Shown piece after piece: positions 1 to 9,271 of a stretch of DNA of 32,466 nt. Source of the stretch: JBBQKQ01 sp043719155 (lineage in GTDB: Bacteria > Patescibacteriota > Minisyncoccia > Phycocordibacterales > UBA5272). The notes under the pieces are model-generated. The model searched no databases and was not told where the DNA came from. It saw only the letters and a program-made list of their open reading frames with translations. Both the position numbers and the translations under genes were made by a program. Numbering within the stretch: position 1 is the stretch's first letter; each line of letters starts with the position of its first letter. The DNA is taken from contig JAYSUJ010000020.1 in assembly GCA_043719155.1 (NCBI GenBank), forward strand, positions 1-32,466, in the 5' to 3' direction.

Positions 1-7
1 TAGAAAT

Positions 8-214
8 TTAGCGTGAAGGTGGAAACTTTGTCCACATCCACGGGGCCATATCTGGGAAGATGAACGCCAGGACGGCGAACCCCATCATTGCCAGGATGAC
101 AGTCATGGCGATACGGTAGAACCGATCTTCGCTTTTGACGAAGAGTGGCACTACCACAAGCATAAACAAGACTAAAGCAATAATCGAAGCTCTGATTTTT
201 TGGTCTGTAGTCAT
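8..214 (-). CDS. Small two-helix membrane protein, hypothetical
   Basis: Encodes a 68-residue protein with two hydrophobic segments, roughly residues 10-26 and 35-54, separated by a short charged stretch (KSEDRFYR); probably an inner-membrane protein of unknown function. I chose the ATG at 214 over an in-frame GTG at 238 because a GGGAG ribosome-binding site lies 8 nt upstream of that ATG. The gene is visibly richer in G+C than its neighbours and has a clear Shine-Dalgarno sequence, which most genes here lack. No family is recognised. The ORF is complete in the window. Confidence 0.65.
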   Translation of the reverse strand: MTTDQKIRASIIALVLFMLVVVPLFVKSEDRFYRIAMTVILAMMGFAVLAFIFPDMAPWMWTKFPPSR

Positions 215-300
215 AACCGATACTCCCTTTTCAACCACCCAAGATAGGTAGCTGTTGAGTAAATTCTAGCATTTTCTATAATGCAAAACAAATTTAAAAA

Positions 301-1197
301 CTAGTCCATTTTTTTATGAAATACAAGTACCCCATTTCTGGCTGACTTTTCTTCATTGAGACGAACATTTGAATGGGCGATAGACTCGCCATTTTCATCA
401 ACATCTGAAAAAGTACAAACATCTTTATCTAAAGTTAGTTTGACCCCTAGTCTCGTACAAATACAATTTACTATTTCATAAACATCCAAACCATCGCCCG
501 CAACACATTTAAAATCTGGACATAACTTTTGCAAAAAGGCTGCTCTTCTTGCGTTTGCTGGTCCATATTTTGGGTCGCTTAAAGAGTGCTTGTATGCCTC
601 GCTACTAACACCGAGGCCTGCCCAAAGCTCTACATTTTCTCCTCCCAAACTTTTTACAAGATTTTCCACTACTCCAAATTTAAACAAGTCTTCTATATTT
701 AAAACACTATTTCTTCCTGCATGCGTTGCCACAATTTCACCACTATCATTTGTACCTACCATAGTCAAACAGTCGGCTGGAGTTACAAAAAATGCTTGGT
801 GTATTTCAATTTTTGTACCCTCGACATTTTTACCTCTTTTCAAAGTAATTTTTTCTCCTCGTTCGTTTAAACCCAAATCAAAATCCAATTCATAAAGCTG
901 GTCTTCAGCTATCAAGCCGTTTTGCTCAGAAGAAACTGGTGACAAGATTTCGGTTAAGCTAAAACCTTTAGCCATTTCAAATAAATAAGTTTTAACATGT
1001 GCAAACTTTGTGTCTAGCTCATTCTGTGTTTTTAAACCACGCAATGTCCAACCTAAGTCTTTTGGAAGGTTTGGGTGCCTACCCACAAAGGCGACTGTTG
1101 CCCTGTCGTTTAAAACATGTTTTACAATTACATTTTTAAATACATTTTCTTGTGATTTTGCAGTTTCTATATTACTTTTTGGAGAGATTTCTGTCAT
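301..1197 (-). CDS. YfiH/PgeF-like (polyphenol oxidase/laccase-domain) family protein, divergent
   Basis: A 298-residue protein resembling the YfiH (DUF152) family, whose members include purine-nucleoside-processing and peptidoglycan-editing enzymes. The region around residues 139-162 carries the pattern ADC (Cys143) and THAG (His159), matching the family's metal/active-site Cys and His; a further His133 precedes them. The usual HAGWRG motif is altered to HAGRNS, so this is a divergent member and activity is uncertain. It starts 15 nt after the pheT stop and is probably the last gene of a pheS-pheT-yfiH transcript. Soluble; no signal peptide is seen. Confidence 0.6.
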   Translation of the reverse strand: MTEISPKSNIETAKSQENVFKNVIVKHVLNDRATVAFVGRHPNLPKDLGWTLRGLKTQNELDTKFAHVKTYLFEMAKGFSLTEILSPVSSEQNGLIAEDQLYELDFDLGLNERGEKITLKRGKNVEGTKIEIHQAFFVTPADCLTMVGTNDSGEIVATHAGRNSVLNIEDLFKFGVVENLVKSLGGENVELWAGLGVSSEAYKHSLSDPKYGPANARRAAFLQKLCPDFKCVAGDGLDVYEIVNCICTRLGVKLTLDKDVCTFSDVDENGESIAHSNVRLNEEKSARNGVLVFHKKMD

Positions 1198-1212
1198 ATT
1201 ACATTAAATTTT

Positions 1213-3165
1213 TTATCTAATTTCAAATTTTTTTTCTTTCAAATAATTTAAAACTTTTTGCATCTCCGCTTCCACCTCCGCATCTGTCAAAGTTTTTTCA
1301 TATGATTGAAAAATCAACCTAAATGCTATAGACTTTTTACCCTCTTTTTCAAATACATCAAACTCATACATAGAAATACAATTTTCCAGATTTAAGTTTA
1401 CTAAATTCTCTGAAATATCTTTTACAAAGTCAACATCTCCTGGCACCCAGATAGCTACGTCGCGCGAGATGAACGGGTAAATAGAAAGTGGCTTGTATTT
1501 TATAGATTGTAAATCTTTTTTAACTTCCACAAAAGGTATATCTATTTTTTTGTTTCTGATTTCGTGCATGATTTTATCCAATGAAAACTCGAGCATGGCA
1601 GGCTTTTCTGACTTAGAAATAATTTCAATCTTTTCAAGACCCAACTTAGTTTCTACTTCTAGCAAAATAGTTTCTAACTCTGGTAAATATTTACTTTTCT
1701 TTTTATTGTCATCACAGACCAAAATACATCTTTTATCCTCAGTGTTGTCATCTAAGAAGATACTACCAGTTTCAAAAAACCTTAGAGTATTGGTTTGTAA
1801 AATTGGTAGAAAGTTATAGTTTTTTTCAAAAGTCTTCTTGGCCCCGTCTGTTAAGTTGTTCCTTAAAAACATTTTGTCCTCAGCCAGTCCAAGCTTCACC
1901 TTTACATTGCCGGTTGGCACAAAAGTATAGTTGAAAACTTCTACATAACCTTTGTTTAACATCTTAGTTTTAATAAAATTTTCAAGCAAAAACCTGCTGT
2001 CATGACTTACCTTTTTTACCAAGTTCAATTCCTTACTTTGTAAATTATCAAACCCATACAATCTCAAAACCTCTTCTATCACCTCTTCTTCCACATTTAT
2101 ATCCAGTCTTTCATGCGGAGCCAGTACATTAAAAACACTCATATCTGCATTTAAATTTTTAACTTTAAAGTTTTGTCTTTCAAGCAGCTTTTTTACTTCA
2201 TCATATGTTAAGCTGGTATGACCATAGTTATTTACATTTTTAAGGGCAACCTCAACTCCACTATTTTTGTTTTCTTCTATTAAAATATCTGTATAAAACT
2301 CTATTTCGCAATTTTTATAAATCTCTTTTACCGTAGCAATACATATTTGCAAAGCTTCTAAAGTCTTTTCGGTAGAAACTCCATTTTCAAAAATCTTAGA
2401 CGCATCTGTACGCACGTTTATATGTTGAGTAGTTTTACGAATCATGGTTGAAGAAAAGTTGGCCAGCTCAAAAAAAGCTATTTTAGTGGAGCTGTCAACC
2501 TCAGCAAGTTTTCCACCCTTTATACCCGCGATAGACAAAGCCTGCTTTTCGTCAGTTATCAAGAAATCCGAAGTCTTTAGGGTTACCTTTTTACCATCTA
2601 GTAAAATAATTTCTTCTCCTTCGTTTGCAAACCTTGTAACTATTTTTCCATTTAACTTCTCAAAATCAAAAACATGGGCTGGTTGACCAATTGAAAATAA
2701 AATTAGGTTGGTAATGTCTACCAAGCAATTTATACTTCGTCCACCACTTTTAACTAAAATATCTTTTATCCATTCAGGAGTTTCCACCTTTTCTCCGTCA
2801 TTTAAATTTAAATTAACTTTGAAACCAGCAAAACGTAGTAAAGCATTTTGGGGGTAAGCAATTACAAAACTATTATCTTTTTTATAATCATTTAAATTTA
2901 TTTTTGGACGCCAGTCGCGCATTTTAAAATCAAAAACTGATGCCAACTCTCTGCTCATTCCTTCTAAACTCATGGCGTCCGCCACCCTGTTTGGTAAAAC
3001 TTTTATCTCAAAAAGCGAGTCCTCTTTACCGTCCGCGTCTTTTACTAACTCAACGCTTTCTACTTCAAAAGCTTTTTTAGACATGACGTCTAACAATACT
3101 TCATTATCTGCCGGCAATTCCCCTTCTACAAAACTCTGCATCCATTTTTTACTGTATCTTTTCAT
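1213..3165 (-). CDS. pheT: Phenylalanyl-tRNA synthetase beta subunit, short form without the N-terminal tRNA-binding domain
   Basis: The beta subunit of cytosolic PheRS, which with PheS charges tRNA-Phe. It has 650 residues against about 800 in typical bacteria. The N-terminus passes from the B1 start (SKKWMQSFVEG) to the PNRVADAMS segment at about residues 58-66, so the EMAP/OB tRNA-binding domain normally inserted there is absent. B3/B4 (editing) is recognisable at about 140-280 (CLVDITN, GQPAHVFDF), B5 at about 320-380 (LAPHERLDINVEEEVIEEV), the catalytic-like fold follows, and an FDX-ACB anticodon-binding domain occupies about 555-650 (ISRDVAIWV, RLIFQS, KTLTDAEV). It follows pheS after 10 nt. 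The shortening looks like domain loss rather than a broken gene, because the frame is intact. Confidence 0.93.
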   Translation of the reverse strand: MKRYSKKWMQSFVEGELPADNEVLLDVMSKKAFEVESVELVKDADGKEDSLFEIKVLPNRVADAMSLEGMSRELASVFDFKMRDWRPKINLNDYKKDNSFVIAYPQNALLRFAGFKVNLNLNDGEKVETPEWIKDILVKSGGRSINCLVDITNLILFSIGQPAHVFDFEKLNGKIVTRFANEGEEIILLDGKKVTLKTSDFLITDEKQALSIAGIKGGKLAEVDSSTKIAFFELANFSSTMIRKTTQHINVRTDASKIFENGVSTEKTLEALQICIATVKEIYKNCEIEFYTDILIEENKNSGVEVALKNVNNYGHTSLTYDEVKKLLERQNFKVKNLNADMSVFNVLAPHERLDINVEEEVIEEVLRLYGFDNLQSKELNLVKKVSHDSRFLLENFIKTKMLNKGYVEVFNYTFVPTGNVKVKLGLAEDKMFLRNNLTDGAKKTFEKNYNFLPILQTNTLRFFETGSIFLDDNTEDKRCILVCDDNKKKSKYLPELETILLEVETKLGLEKIEIISKSEKPAMLEFSLDKIMHEIRNKKIDIPFVEVKKDLQSIKYKPLSIYPFISRDVAIWVPGDVDFVKDISENLVNLNLENCISMYEFDVFEKEGKKSIAFRLIFQSYEKTLTDAEVEAEMQKVLNYLKEKKFEIR

Positions 3166-3175
3166 ATTTTTTTAC

Positions 3176-3946
3176 TTAAAATTGACTGGTAAAACGCATG
3201 TCACCATTATACAAATGGCGAATATCCTCTATGCTATAAAGCATCATTGCGATTCTTTCTATACCAAAACCAAACGCAAAGCCAGAATAGACTTTTGAGT
3301 CTATGCCTGACATGTCTAAAACTTTTGGATGCACCATGCCACTACCACCGAGCTCAATATAGCCACTATGTTTGCAGATAGAGCAACCTGGCCCACCGCA
3401 TTTAAAACAAGACATGTCCACCTCCAAAGCTGGTTCTACAAAGGGAAAATATGACGACCGAAAACGAATAGTGATAGGTCTTTGAAATATTTCGGACAAC
3501 ATTTTTTCAATTGTCCATTTTAAATTTGGGATAGACACATTTTCCTTTTTGTCCACATACAAACACTCTAACTGATAAAAATTGGCTTCATGAGTTGCAT
3601 CGGTAGCTTCGTTTCTATAAACTTTTCCAGGAGCAATAACCGCAAGAGGAAACTCTTTTTTATTTTTAACCCAGTCCTCCATGGTTCGTATTTGCATGTT
3701 AGAGGTTTGAGTTCTCATTACTTTTCTGGACCCATCTTTAGTATCTATCCAAAAAGTATCCTGCATGTCACGACTAGAATGGTCTTTGGCTACATTTAAA
3801 GCATCAAAATTGTAATACTCTGTTTCCAGCTCTGGGCCATCTACTACCGAGAAACCAATATCTTGAAAAATTTTTGTAACTTTATTAATTATCAAGCTCA
3901 CTGGGTGTAAATGCCCACTTTGCTTGTCTAAATTTGTATCTAACAT
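3176..3946 (-). CDS. pheS: Phenylalanyl-tRNA synthetase alpha subunit, short form without the N-terminal coiled coil
   Basis: The catalytic subunit of class II PheRS. It has 256 residues against about 330-350 in most bacteria: the protein starts just before the catalytic core (GHLHPVS at 11-17), so the roughly 85-residue N-terminal coiled-coil arm that contacts tRNA-Phe is missing. Core features are present: motif 2 region (APGKVYRNEATDATHEANFYQLE), a CxxC-x4-CxxC cysteine cluster (CFKCGGPGCSIC) as in many bacterial PheS, and motif 3 (FGFGIERIAM). First gene of pheS-pheT, divergent from the glycosyltransferase gene at 4023. The ATG at 3946 is the only sensible start close to the core. Confidence 0.94.
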   Translation of the reverse strand: MLDTNLDKQSGHLHPVSLIINKVTKIFQDIGFSVVDGPELETEYYNFDALNVAKDHSSRDMQDTFWIDTKDGSRKVMRTQTSNMQIRTMEDWVKNKKEFPLAVIAPGKVYRNEATDATHEANFYQLECLYVDKKENVSIPNLKWTIEKMLSEIFQRPITIRFRSSYFPFVEPALEVDMSCFKCGGPGCSICKHSGYIELGGSGMVHPKVLDMSGIDSKVYSGFAFGFGIERIAMMLYSIEDIRHLYNGDMRFTSQF

Positions 3947-3994
3947 ATCAACATAATAACATTTCTTTACTTATTTTAGAAGGACTATTTATGG

Positions 3995-4000
3995 TATAAT
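3995..4000 (+). promoter_or_regulatory. Probable -10 box for the glycosyltransferase gene
   Basis: TATAAT 22 nt before the ATG at 4023, in the 76-nt divergent gap between pheS and the glycosyltransferase gene. No convincing -35 box is seen at 16-18 nt spacing. Confidence 0.5.
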
Positions 4001-4022
4001 TACCAGCAACAAAAAAAGCTAA

Positions 4023-5285
4023 ATGGAGGAAATACCACTTTACATCTTTATTTTTATTGCCTTGTACTCTCAAGTTTTTTTATTCTTAGTTTTATTTGAA
4101 GAATGGGATACTATTTTTGCCGACACCAAAGAAAGAGACCTTAAATATTTCCCTACTGTAGTTATAGCTGTACCTTGTTGGAATGAATCTCAAACTGTAG
4201 AAAAAACTCTTGTCTCACTTTTAAATTTAAATTATCCAAAGGATAAACTACAAATTTGGGCAATAGACGATGGGTCTAAAGACAATACTTTGGAGATTTT
4301 AAAAAAGTGTAAAATTGAGCATGATAAACACAATCAAATAATGGTAGAGACAAAGGAAAATGGCGGCAAGCACACAGTTTTAAATTACGTTTTAGAAAAA
4401 ACTAAAAGTGAAATATTTGGATGTTTAGACGCAGACTCTTATGTTTTTCCTGACACTCTTAAAAACATGCTTTTAAACTTTGAAGATAAAAATGTGATGG
4501 CAGCCACACCAATGCTAATTGTACGTAAACCGGTAAACCTTTTGCAGGCTATACAAAGTGTAGAATACAACTTTGGGTTACTTCTAAAAAGAATCTTTGG
4601 AGCAATAAACGGCATACATGTAACTCCCGGTCCTTTTTCATTATTTCGCAAGGAGGTTTTTGAAAAAATAGGTGGCTATAGACCTGCCCACAACACCGAA
4701 GATATGGAAATTACCTTTAGAATGCAGAAAAATTTTATGAAAATTGTTTCGTCTGTGGATGCATACGTAGAAACCTCTACCCCACCCACTCTCTACAAAC
4801 TTTATAGGCAGCGACTACGCTGGACACAGGGTTTTATGCAAAACTCAATAGACTACCGAGAGATGATTTTTCGTCCAAAATATGGTACCGTAGCACTATT
4901 TACAATTCCGTTGGGCTGGATAGGTATTAGCATGGTTGTATACATGTTTTTCTTTTATATCTATCATTTAATTTTAAACTTAACAAAACTACTTAAACAT
5001 TTTCAAGCAACAGGACTAGATTTTCACATCGTTTCACTTAATCATTTTTTCACAGAATACATAAGTCAAATATATTACAGCACAAGCACAATTGTCTTGT
5101 TGGCAATACCTCTTATCATATCCTCTTTTACTTTCATTTTAATTGGTCACAACCTCTCCCGACCAGAATCGAGGAGGTTGCGTTATATATTTTATTTTAT
5201 TTTCCTTTGGGAATTTATTATTCCTTTTTGGTTTATCCGTGCCTTGTTCAACACCATCACAAATAGGTCTGGAGAATGGCGTTAA
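4023..5285 (+). CDS. Family 2 glycosyltransferase, processive membrane type
   Basis: A 420-residue membrane glycosyltransferase of the cellulose/hyaluronan/poly-GlcNAc synthase type. One N-terminal membrane segment (about 5-25) is followed by the cytosolic GT-A domain with the D,D,D,Q(Q/R)xRW signature: DDGS at 82-85, DAD at 136-138, TED at 225-227 and QRLRW at 263-267. Several C-terminal membrane helices (about 287-315, 350-380, 390-412) follow. It probably uses a UDP-sugar to build a surface polysaccharide; the substrate cannot be told. No partner gene (deacetylase, PilZ protein) is adjacent. The next gene on the same strand, a membrane-bound thioredoxin-like protein, starts 38 nt later but has its own -10 box. 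Confidence 0.88.
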   Translation: MEEIPLYIFIFIALYSQVFLFLVLFEEWDTIFADTKERDLKYFPTVVIAVPCWNESQTVEKTLVSLLNLNYPKDKLQIWAIDDGSKDNTLEILKKCKIEHDKHNQIMVETKENGGKHTVLNYVLEKTKSEIFGCLDADSYVFPDTLKNMLLNFEDKNVMAATPMLIVRKPVNLLQAIQSVEYNFGLLLKRIFGAINGIHVTPGPFSLFRKEVFEKIGGYRPAHNTEDMEITFRMQKNFMKIVSSVDAYVETSTPPTLYKLYRQRLRWTQGFMQNSIDYREMIFRPKYGTVALFTIPLGWIGISMVVYMFFFYIYHLILNLTKLLKHFQATGLDFHIVSLNHFFTEYISQIYYSTSTIVLLAIPLIISSFTFILIGHNLSRPESRRLRYIFYFIFLWEFIIPFWFIRALFNTITNRSGEWR

Positions 5286-5302
5286 TTGCAGTCCCAATGT
5301 GT

Positions 5303-5308
5303 TATAAT
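5303..5308 (+). promoter_or_regulatory. Probable -10 box for the thioredoxin-like gene
   Basis: TATAAT 15 nt before the ATG at 5324, so the transcript would have only a very short leader. No clear -35 box. Confidence 0.4.
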
Positions 5309-5323
5309 TATCACTAATAAAAT

Positions 5324-6037
5324 ATGAATAATTTAAATTATAGACGTTACATTTTAGCTTTAATTATCAGCTTAGTTATTTTTCTAACTGGTTTTCTAGC
5401 AAGCAATACTTTGACAAATAAAAAACTTGAAAGCTTAAGAAATGTAGAGGACGATATTTCGCTCTCAATTCTATCCTCTGAAACAGAGTATGATATTTTA
5501 AAAGAAATTTCCTGCGAAAATATTTCTAGCCAAACAGTTTTGACAAAAGAAATAGGAGAGCTTGCCGACAAGCTTTCTATACTAGAGGCAAATACAGACG
5601 GAGACAACGAAAGACTAATCTCTGCCAAAAAGAGATATACGCTTCTTTTGATTAAAGATTATTTACTTTCCAAAAGACTTACCGAGAACTGTGGAACTAA
5701 ACCAACTTTTATTATTTATTTCTACGGCAACGCGGACATTTGTCCCGAATGTGTTAAAACCAGTTATGCCCTTTCTTCTTTACGCCAAGACTATGAAAAT
5801 CTGCGTGTCTACCCCTTTGACTATAACCTAGACTTACCACTTGTTAAGTCATTTGCGTCGCTTTATGGCGTAAAAGAAAACCAGTTGCCAGCCGTAATCA
5901 TTAACAAAAAAACCTATGTTGGTTTAAATAGTAAAGTTTCTATAGACAAGCTTTTACCAAAGGAAATTAAAATCAACAATCAAGTTTCTACCACAACAAG
6001 AAAAACTAGTTTTTTATTCAAGATGAAGAACTCTTAG
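5324..6037 (+). CDS. Membrane-anchored thioredoxin-like protein with a CPEC motif
   Basis: A 237-residue protein with an N-terminal membrane anchor (about residues 9-27), a charged, probably helical linker (about 33-120) and a thioredoxin-like C-terminal domain starting at about 127. FIIYFYGNADICPEC places the redox motif CPEC at 140-143, and LPAVIINKKTY at about 187-198 matches the thioredoxin cis-Pro region. It probably faces the outside and works in thiol-disulfide exchange, though no DsbB/VKOR partner is visible here. Its 3' end overlaps that of the convergent helicase gene by 24 bp. Confidence 0.7.
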   Translation: MNNLNYRRYILALIISLVIFLTGFLASNTLTNKKLESLRNVEDDISLSILSSETEYDILKEISCENISSQTVLTKEIGELADKLSILEANTDGDNERLISAKKRYTLLLIKDYLLSKRLTENCGTKPTFIIYFYGNADICPECVKTSYALSSLRQDYENLRVYPFDYNLDLPLVKSFASLYGVKENQLPAVIINKKTYVGLNSKVSIDKLLPKEIKINNQVSTTTRKTSFLFKMKNS

Positions 6038-8794
6038 TACATATTTAACTACCGCATTAAAGGTATTCTCTGAATTAAATATCTTAGAGTACAAACTATT
6101 AACTTCTAGTATTTTATAAATTGACACAACATGGTTATACACTTTTTCGGATTTTTGTTTGCCAAGTTTTCTAACAACTTCGTCAGCCAGCGTCTTTGGT
6201 AGATTAGTAACGTCTAGTTTCTGATCAGAAACACCTATTTTACTTTTTCTTGAGTCATGTTCAGCGATATTTTTACTCGTCGGTATCACTTCTTTATTGG
6301 GGATAAAAACAAATTTACCTTCGAGAAAGGTGAAATGTTCGTAAAGGAAATTTGAAACATCGGATGCAAAGTCTTTTTCATAATCTTCAACTAAAACAGA
6401 TGCAGGCAGACCAAACCTGTCAACATACACACTGCCTTGCTTTAGGCCATAAATATTTGTCGAAGTGTAGCCATCATGTTTTCTATAGCCATTTCGTAAT
6501 ACGAGATTATTTTTAAACACTCTGTTTAACCACAATTCGTATCCACTAGTTGTTTTGATTCTCAATTCTTTAACCTTATTTCTAGCACTTGATAAATTCA
6601 TCTCCACTGTTGCCCCTGCTAATACTTCTGATAATTTAGCCACACTGCCTTTGTAGGGTCCAACAACTGCTTTTTTATATCTATTTTTTACGGTTGCTGC
6701 ATGCTCTTCTTCATAGCCAAAATACTCGCTGTGTACTTGCCAAGCAATATCCTCAATAACTGAGTCTAAAATTTCTGGCATAAAAAAAGCCTGAGTCAAA
6801 AGTCCTCTACTTTCTAAAATATTTATTACCTCACGAAGCCTCATCTTAGCCTCATTAATAGCTTCTGGAAAATGCAGTCCATAATGGTCAATATGTACAA
6901 GATTTTTATTTGCAATTTTATTATAAACAGAGTTTTCAAAGTCTTTTTCCAGTTCTTCAACTTTTTTATCTGCTTTTTTTAAATCTGCCTCGGTAGCCCT
7001 GTACCTAGAAACCCCAGGCTTCATAAGGGCCATATCTCTGGGAAACCACGGGTTGTGCGTGGCATTTTCAAGCTCTGTTTTATTCCAATAGTAAAACTCT
7101 TTTATAGAGACTACAATTTGACCGAGGAAATTTGCACTTTGAAAACGTATCAAGTCACTTTTGGTCCAACCAGTACTTAAAAGTCCTAGCTCTGCACCGA
7201 AATCTGTAGTTAAATCTGGCAATACCCCCTGAAAATCTTCATATCCATCGAGGGGAAATACTACTGGTGACCAAAAGTTATATAAATTAAAAGTTGTAAT
7301 TTGAAGTTTTGCACATAGCTTTTTTACTTGTTCCATATTCATAACCTCGACACTTTTTCTGTCGACAACCTCACGGGAGAATCTTCTTTCGTTTCTCTTT
7401 AAAATCTCGTTTACATTTTTTACAATCTCACGATTAAATTTGAAAACATTTTCTCCACCGATAATTCTCTTTTCCAGCTTTTCATCTTCACTATTTTTTA
7501 CAGTTTCACGACCTGTAATATCCAGCATCAACTGATTTATAAAATCCAACCTATCCAAGGTACCAACATAATCCAAAACTAAAGACCTCTTCTTTCCGGG
7601 ATACTTACGTAAAACCCTACCAAGTTGTTGCAAAAAAATTCTTTTACTTTCAGTACTACGAATAAAGGCTACACATTCCATTTCTGGTACATCTACACCT
7701 TCATTCAACTTATCTACACTTGCTAACAAGGTAGTGGACTTGGCCCTAAACCTTACCAATTCACCATCGTCGTTCTCTCCTCGAGAGTGAAATGCCTCTG
7801 CAGCCATCCCATGCTTGTCTCGTAAAATCTGAGCCACTTTTTCAGACTCGAGCACATTACTACACATTATAGCAGTGTGTTTGTCTCCTGCTTTTTTTAC
7901 AATGTCGTCCACCACCTCTTCCAAACTTTTTTCTTTGAAAATAAGTCTTTCCAACTCCTCTCTGGACAAATTTTTTCCTTCATCTGCAACCAACCTTGCC
8001 AAGGCATCTTCGTCTATATCCATAGTAACCAAGTCATAGTCTACTGGCGTCAGCCAACCTTTACTCATACCTTCCTCCAAGGTTCTACCAACTCTATTAC
8101 CATCATCGTCTAACTCACCGGTTGTCACTTCCCCAAATATTTCTCTTATGTCTTTCCAATCACTTCTGTCCCGTGTGCCTGTCATCCCTAATAAATAGTT
8201 GGGTTGAAAATGTCTGAGTGTTGGCTCATAGGTTTCAGCTTTGGCATGATGACTTTCATCATCAACAATAAAATCAAAATAATCTGAAGGCAAATAAGTT
8301 TTTTCATCTTGTTCTGTAGTGACGAAATTTCGCATGCTTTGTCTGGTGGCAAAAACAATTTCATATTCTTGGCTTGTCTTTCTTGCCAAAAAACTTTTGC
8401 CCGTAAAATCTGTCATTGCGTATTCGTCTCCTAAATATGAACTAAAAACTATTTTATGTTGTTCCAATAAATCTACCTTATCAGCTAAAATTAAAATTCT
8501 TTTAGGTTTTTTGGTTACTTTTTTTATAATCTCTATTGCCGTTCTAGTTTTTCCTAGACCTGTTGCCATGTCTAAAAGCCCTCTGCCTTTTCCACTTACA
8601 CTCAGCTCAGCTTCCATCTTATCTAAACTAGTTTCTGCATCTTGCCGTTGATAGTCAAACAACTCAAATGTTTCTGGTTTTGGAGCAGCAGGTGCAGTAT
8701 CTGCATTTCTAAGTGGCTGTGACTTTATTTTTGATTCTTTATTTCTACCAAGTTTTCCTTTTTTTACTTCAGCTAAATTTGCCATGCTAAGCAT
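6014..8794 (-). CDS. SF2 DEAD/DEAH-type helicase with a long uncharacterised C-terminal half
   Basis: A 926-residue protein. The N-terminal half is an SF2 helicase: Walker A MATGLGKT at 76-83, motif II DESH at 179-182, motif III region GMTGT at 203-207 and motif VI QQLGRVLRK at 389-397, as in the COG1061/type III restriction-like group. Residues from about 430 to 926 match nothing I recognise and contain a lysine/glutamate-rich helical stretch near 625-650. It could be a DNA repair or defence helicase. The ATGs at 8794 and 8785 are both possible starts and are enclosed by an inverted repeat. It follows rplI on the same strand and ends inside the convergent thioredoxin-like gene. Confidence 0.8.
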   Translation of the reverse strand: MLSMANLAEVKKGKLGRNKESKIKSQPLRNADTAPAAPKPETFELFDYQRQDAETSLDKMEAELSVSGKGRGLLDMATGLGKTRTAIEIIKKVTKKPKRILILADKVDLLEQHKIVFSSYLGDEYAMTDFTGKSFLARKTSQEYEIVFATRQSMRNFVTTEQDEKTYLPSDYFDFIVDDESHHAKAETYEPTLRHFQPNYLLGMTGTRDRSDWKDIREIFGEVTTGELDDDGNRVGRTLEEGMSKGWLTPVDYDLVTMDIDEDALARLVADEGKNLSREELERLIFKEKSLEEVVDDIVKKAGDKHTAIMCSNVLESEKVAQILRDKHGMAAEAFHSRGENDDGELVRFRAKSTTLLASVDKLNEGVDVPEMECVAFIRSTESKRIFLQQLGRVLRKYPGKKRSLVLDYVGTLDRLDFINQLMLDITGRETVKNSEDEKLEKRIIGGENVFKFNREIVKNVNEILKRNERRFSREVVDRKSVEVMNMEQVKKLCAKLQITTFNLYNFWSPVVFPLDGYEDFQGVLPDLTTDFGAELGLLSTGWTKSDLIRFQSANFLGQIVVSIKEFYYWNKTELENATHNPWFPRDMALMKPGVSRYRATEADLKKADKKVEELEKDFENSVYNKIANKNLVHIDHYGLHFPEAINEAKMRLREVINILESRGLLTQAFFMPEILDSVIEDIAWQVHSEYFGYEEEHAATVKNRYKKAVVGPYKGSVAKLSEVLAGATVEMNLSSARNKVKELRIKTTSGYELWLNRVFKNNLVLRNGYRKHDGYTSTNIYGLKQGSVYVDRFGLPASVLVEDYEKDFASDVSNFLYEHFTFLEGKFVFIPNKEVIPTSKNIAEHDSRKSKIGVSDQKLDVTNLPKTLADEVVRKLGKQKSEKVYNHVVSIYKILEVNSLYSKIFNSENTFNAVVKYVLRVLHLE

Positions 8795-8806
8795 AGTTTA
8801 GCATGG
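8782..8806. repeat. Inverted repeat around the helicase start codons
   Basis: CCATGCTAA (8782-8790) and TTAGCATGG (8798-8806) form a perfect 9-bp inverted repeat with a 7-nt spacer. It covers both candidate start codons of the helicase gene. In mRNA it would hide the start site in a hairpin; in DNA it could be an operator. Confidence 0.5.
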
Positions 8807-8818
8807 GATTATGAAATT

Positions 8819-9253
8819 TTAAACAACCTCTACTTCAAAATTTCCCAAAACTTTCCCTTTAAAAACAATATTTACTTTATGCAGTCCTTTATTTTTAATA
8901 GTAATTTCTTCTAGTAAATTTTCATCTACACCTACTATTATTTTCTTGGTCAGCTCTGCAGCTACGTCTTTTGCATGGAAAGATTTATAAAGATTTCCTT
9001 TCTCGTTACTATTTCCTTTTATTTGCAGCGCCAAACCATCTACTTTTTTAACCAACTCTTTAGCAAAACTTTCTTCACCCAAACTTTTCATAGCTGCCTC
9101 TTCAGTCTTAGCTTTATATTGCTTTATAAGTGCGTCAGTAGCTACTTTTGCAGAGCCATTTTTAATCAAGAAACTAGCATAACCATCCGCAAACTCCTTC
9201 ACCTCGCCAATGTGCCCCACTCTCGCCACACTTTTTACAAATATTATTTTCAT
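8819..9253 (-). CDS. rplI: 50S ribosomal protein L9 (bL9)
   Basis: A 144-residue protein of normal L9 length. The N-terminal rRNA-binding domain is clear (MKIIFVKSVARVGHIGEVKEFADGYA, with the L9 pattern G-x-x-G-x-x-x-x-V-x-x-G-Y-A-x-x-x-L). A linking helix (about 45-75) and the C-terminal domain (about 80-144) follow. It lies between an S41 protease gene, from which a terminator separates it, and the helicase gene 24 nt downstream. The usual rpsF-ssb-rpsR neighbours are not here. Confidence 0.92.
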   Translation of the reverse strand: MKIIFVKSVARVGHIGEVKEFADGYASFLIKNGSAKVATDALIKQYKAKTEEAAMKSLGEESFAKELVKKVDGLALQIKGNSNEKGNLYKSFHAKDVAAELTKKIIVGVDENLLEEITIKNKGLHKVNIVFKGKVLGNFEVEVV

Positions 9254-9271
9254 ATATAATCATTTTAACAT

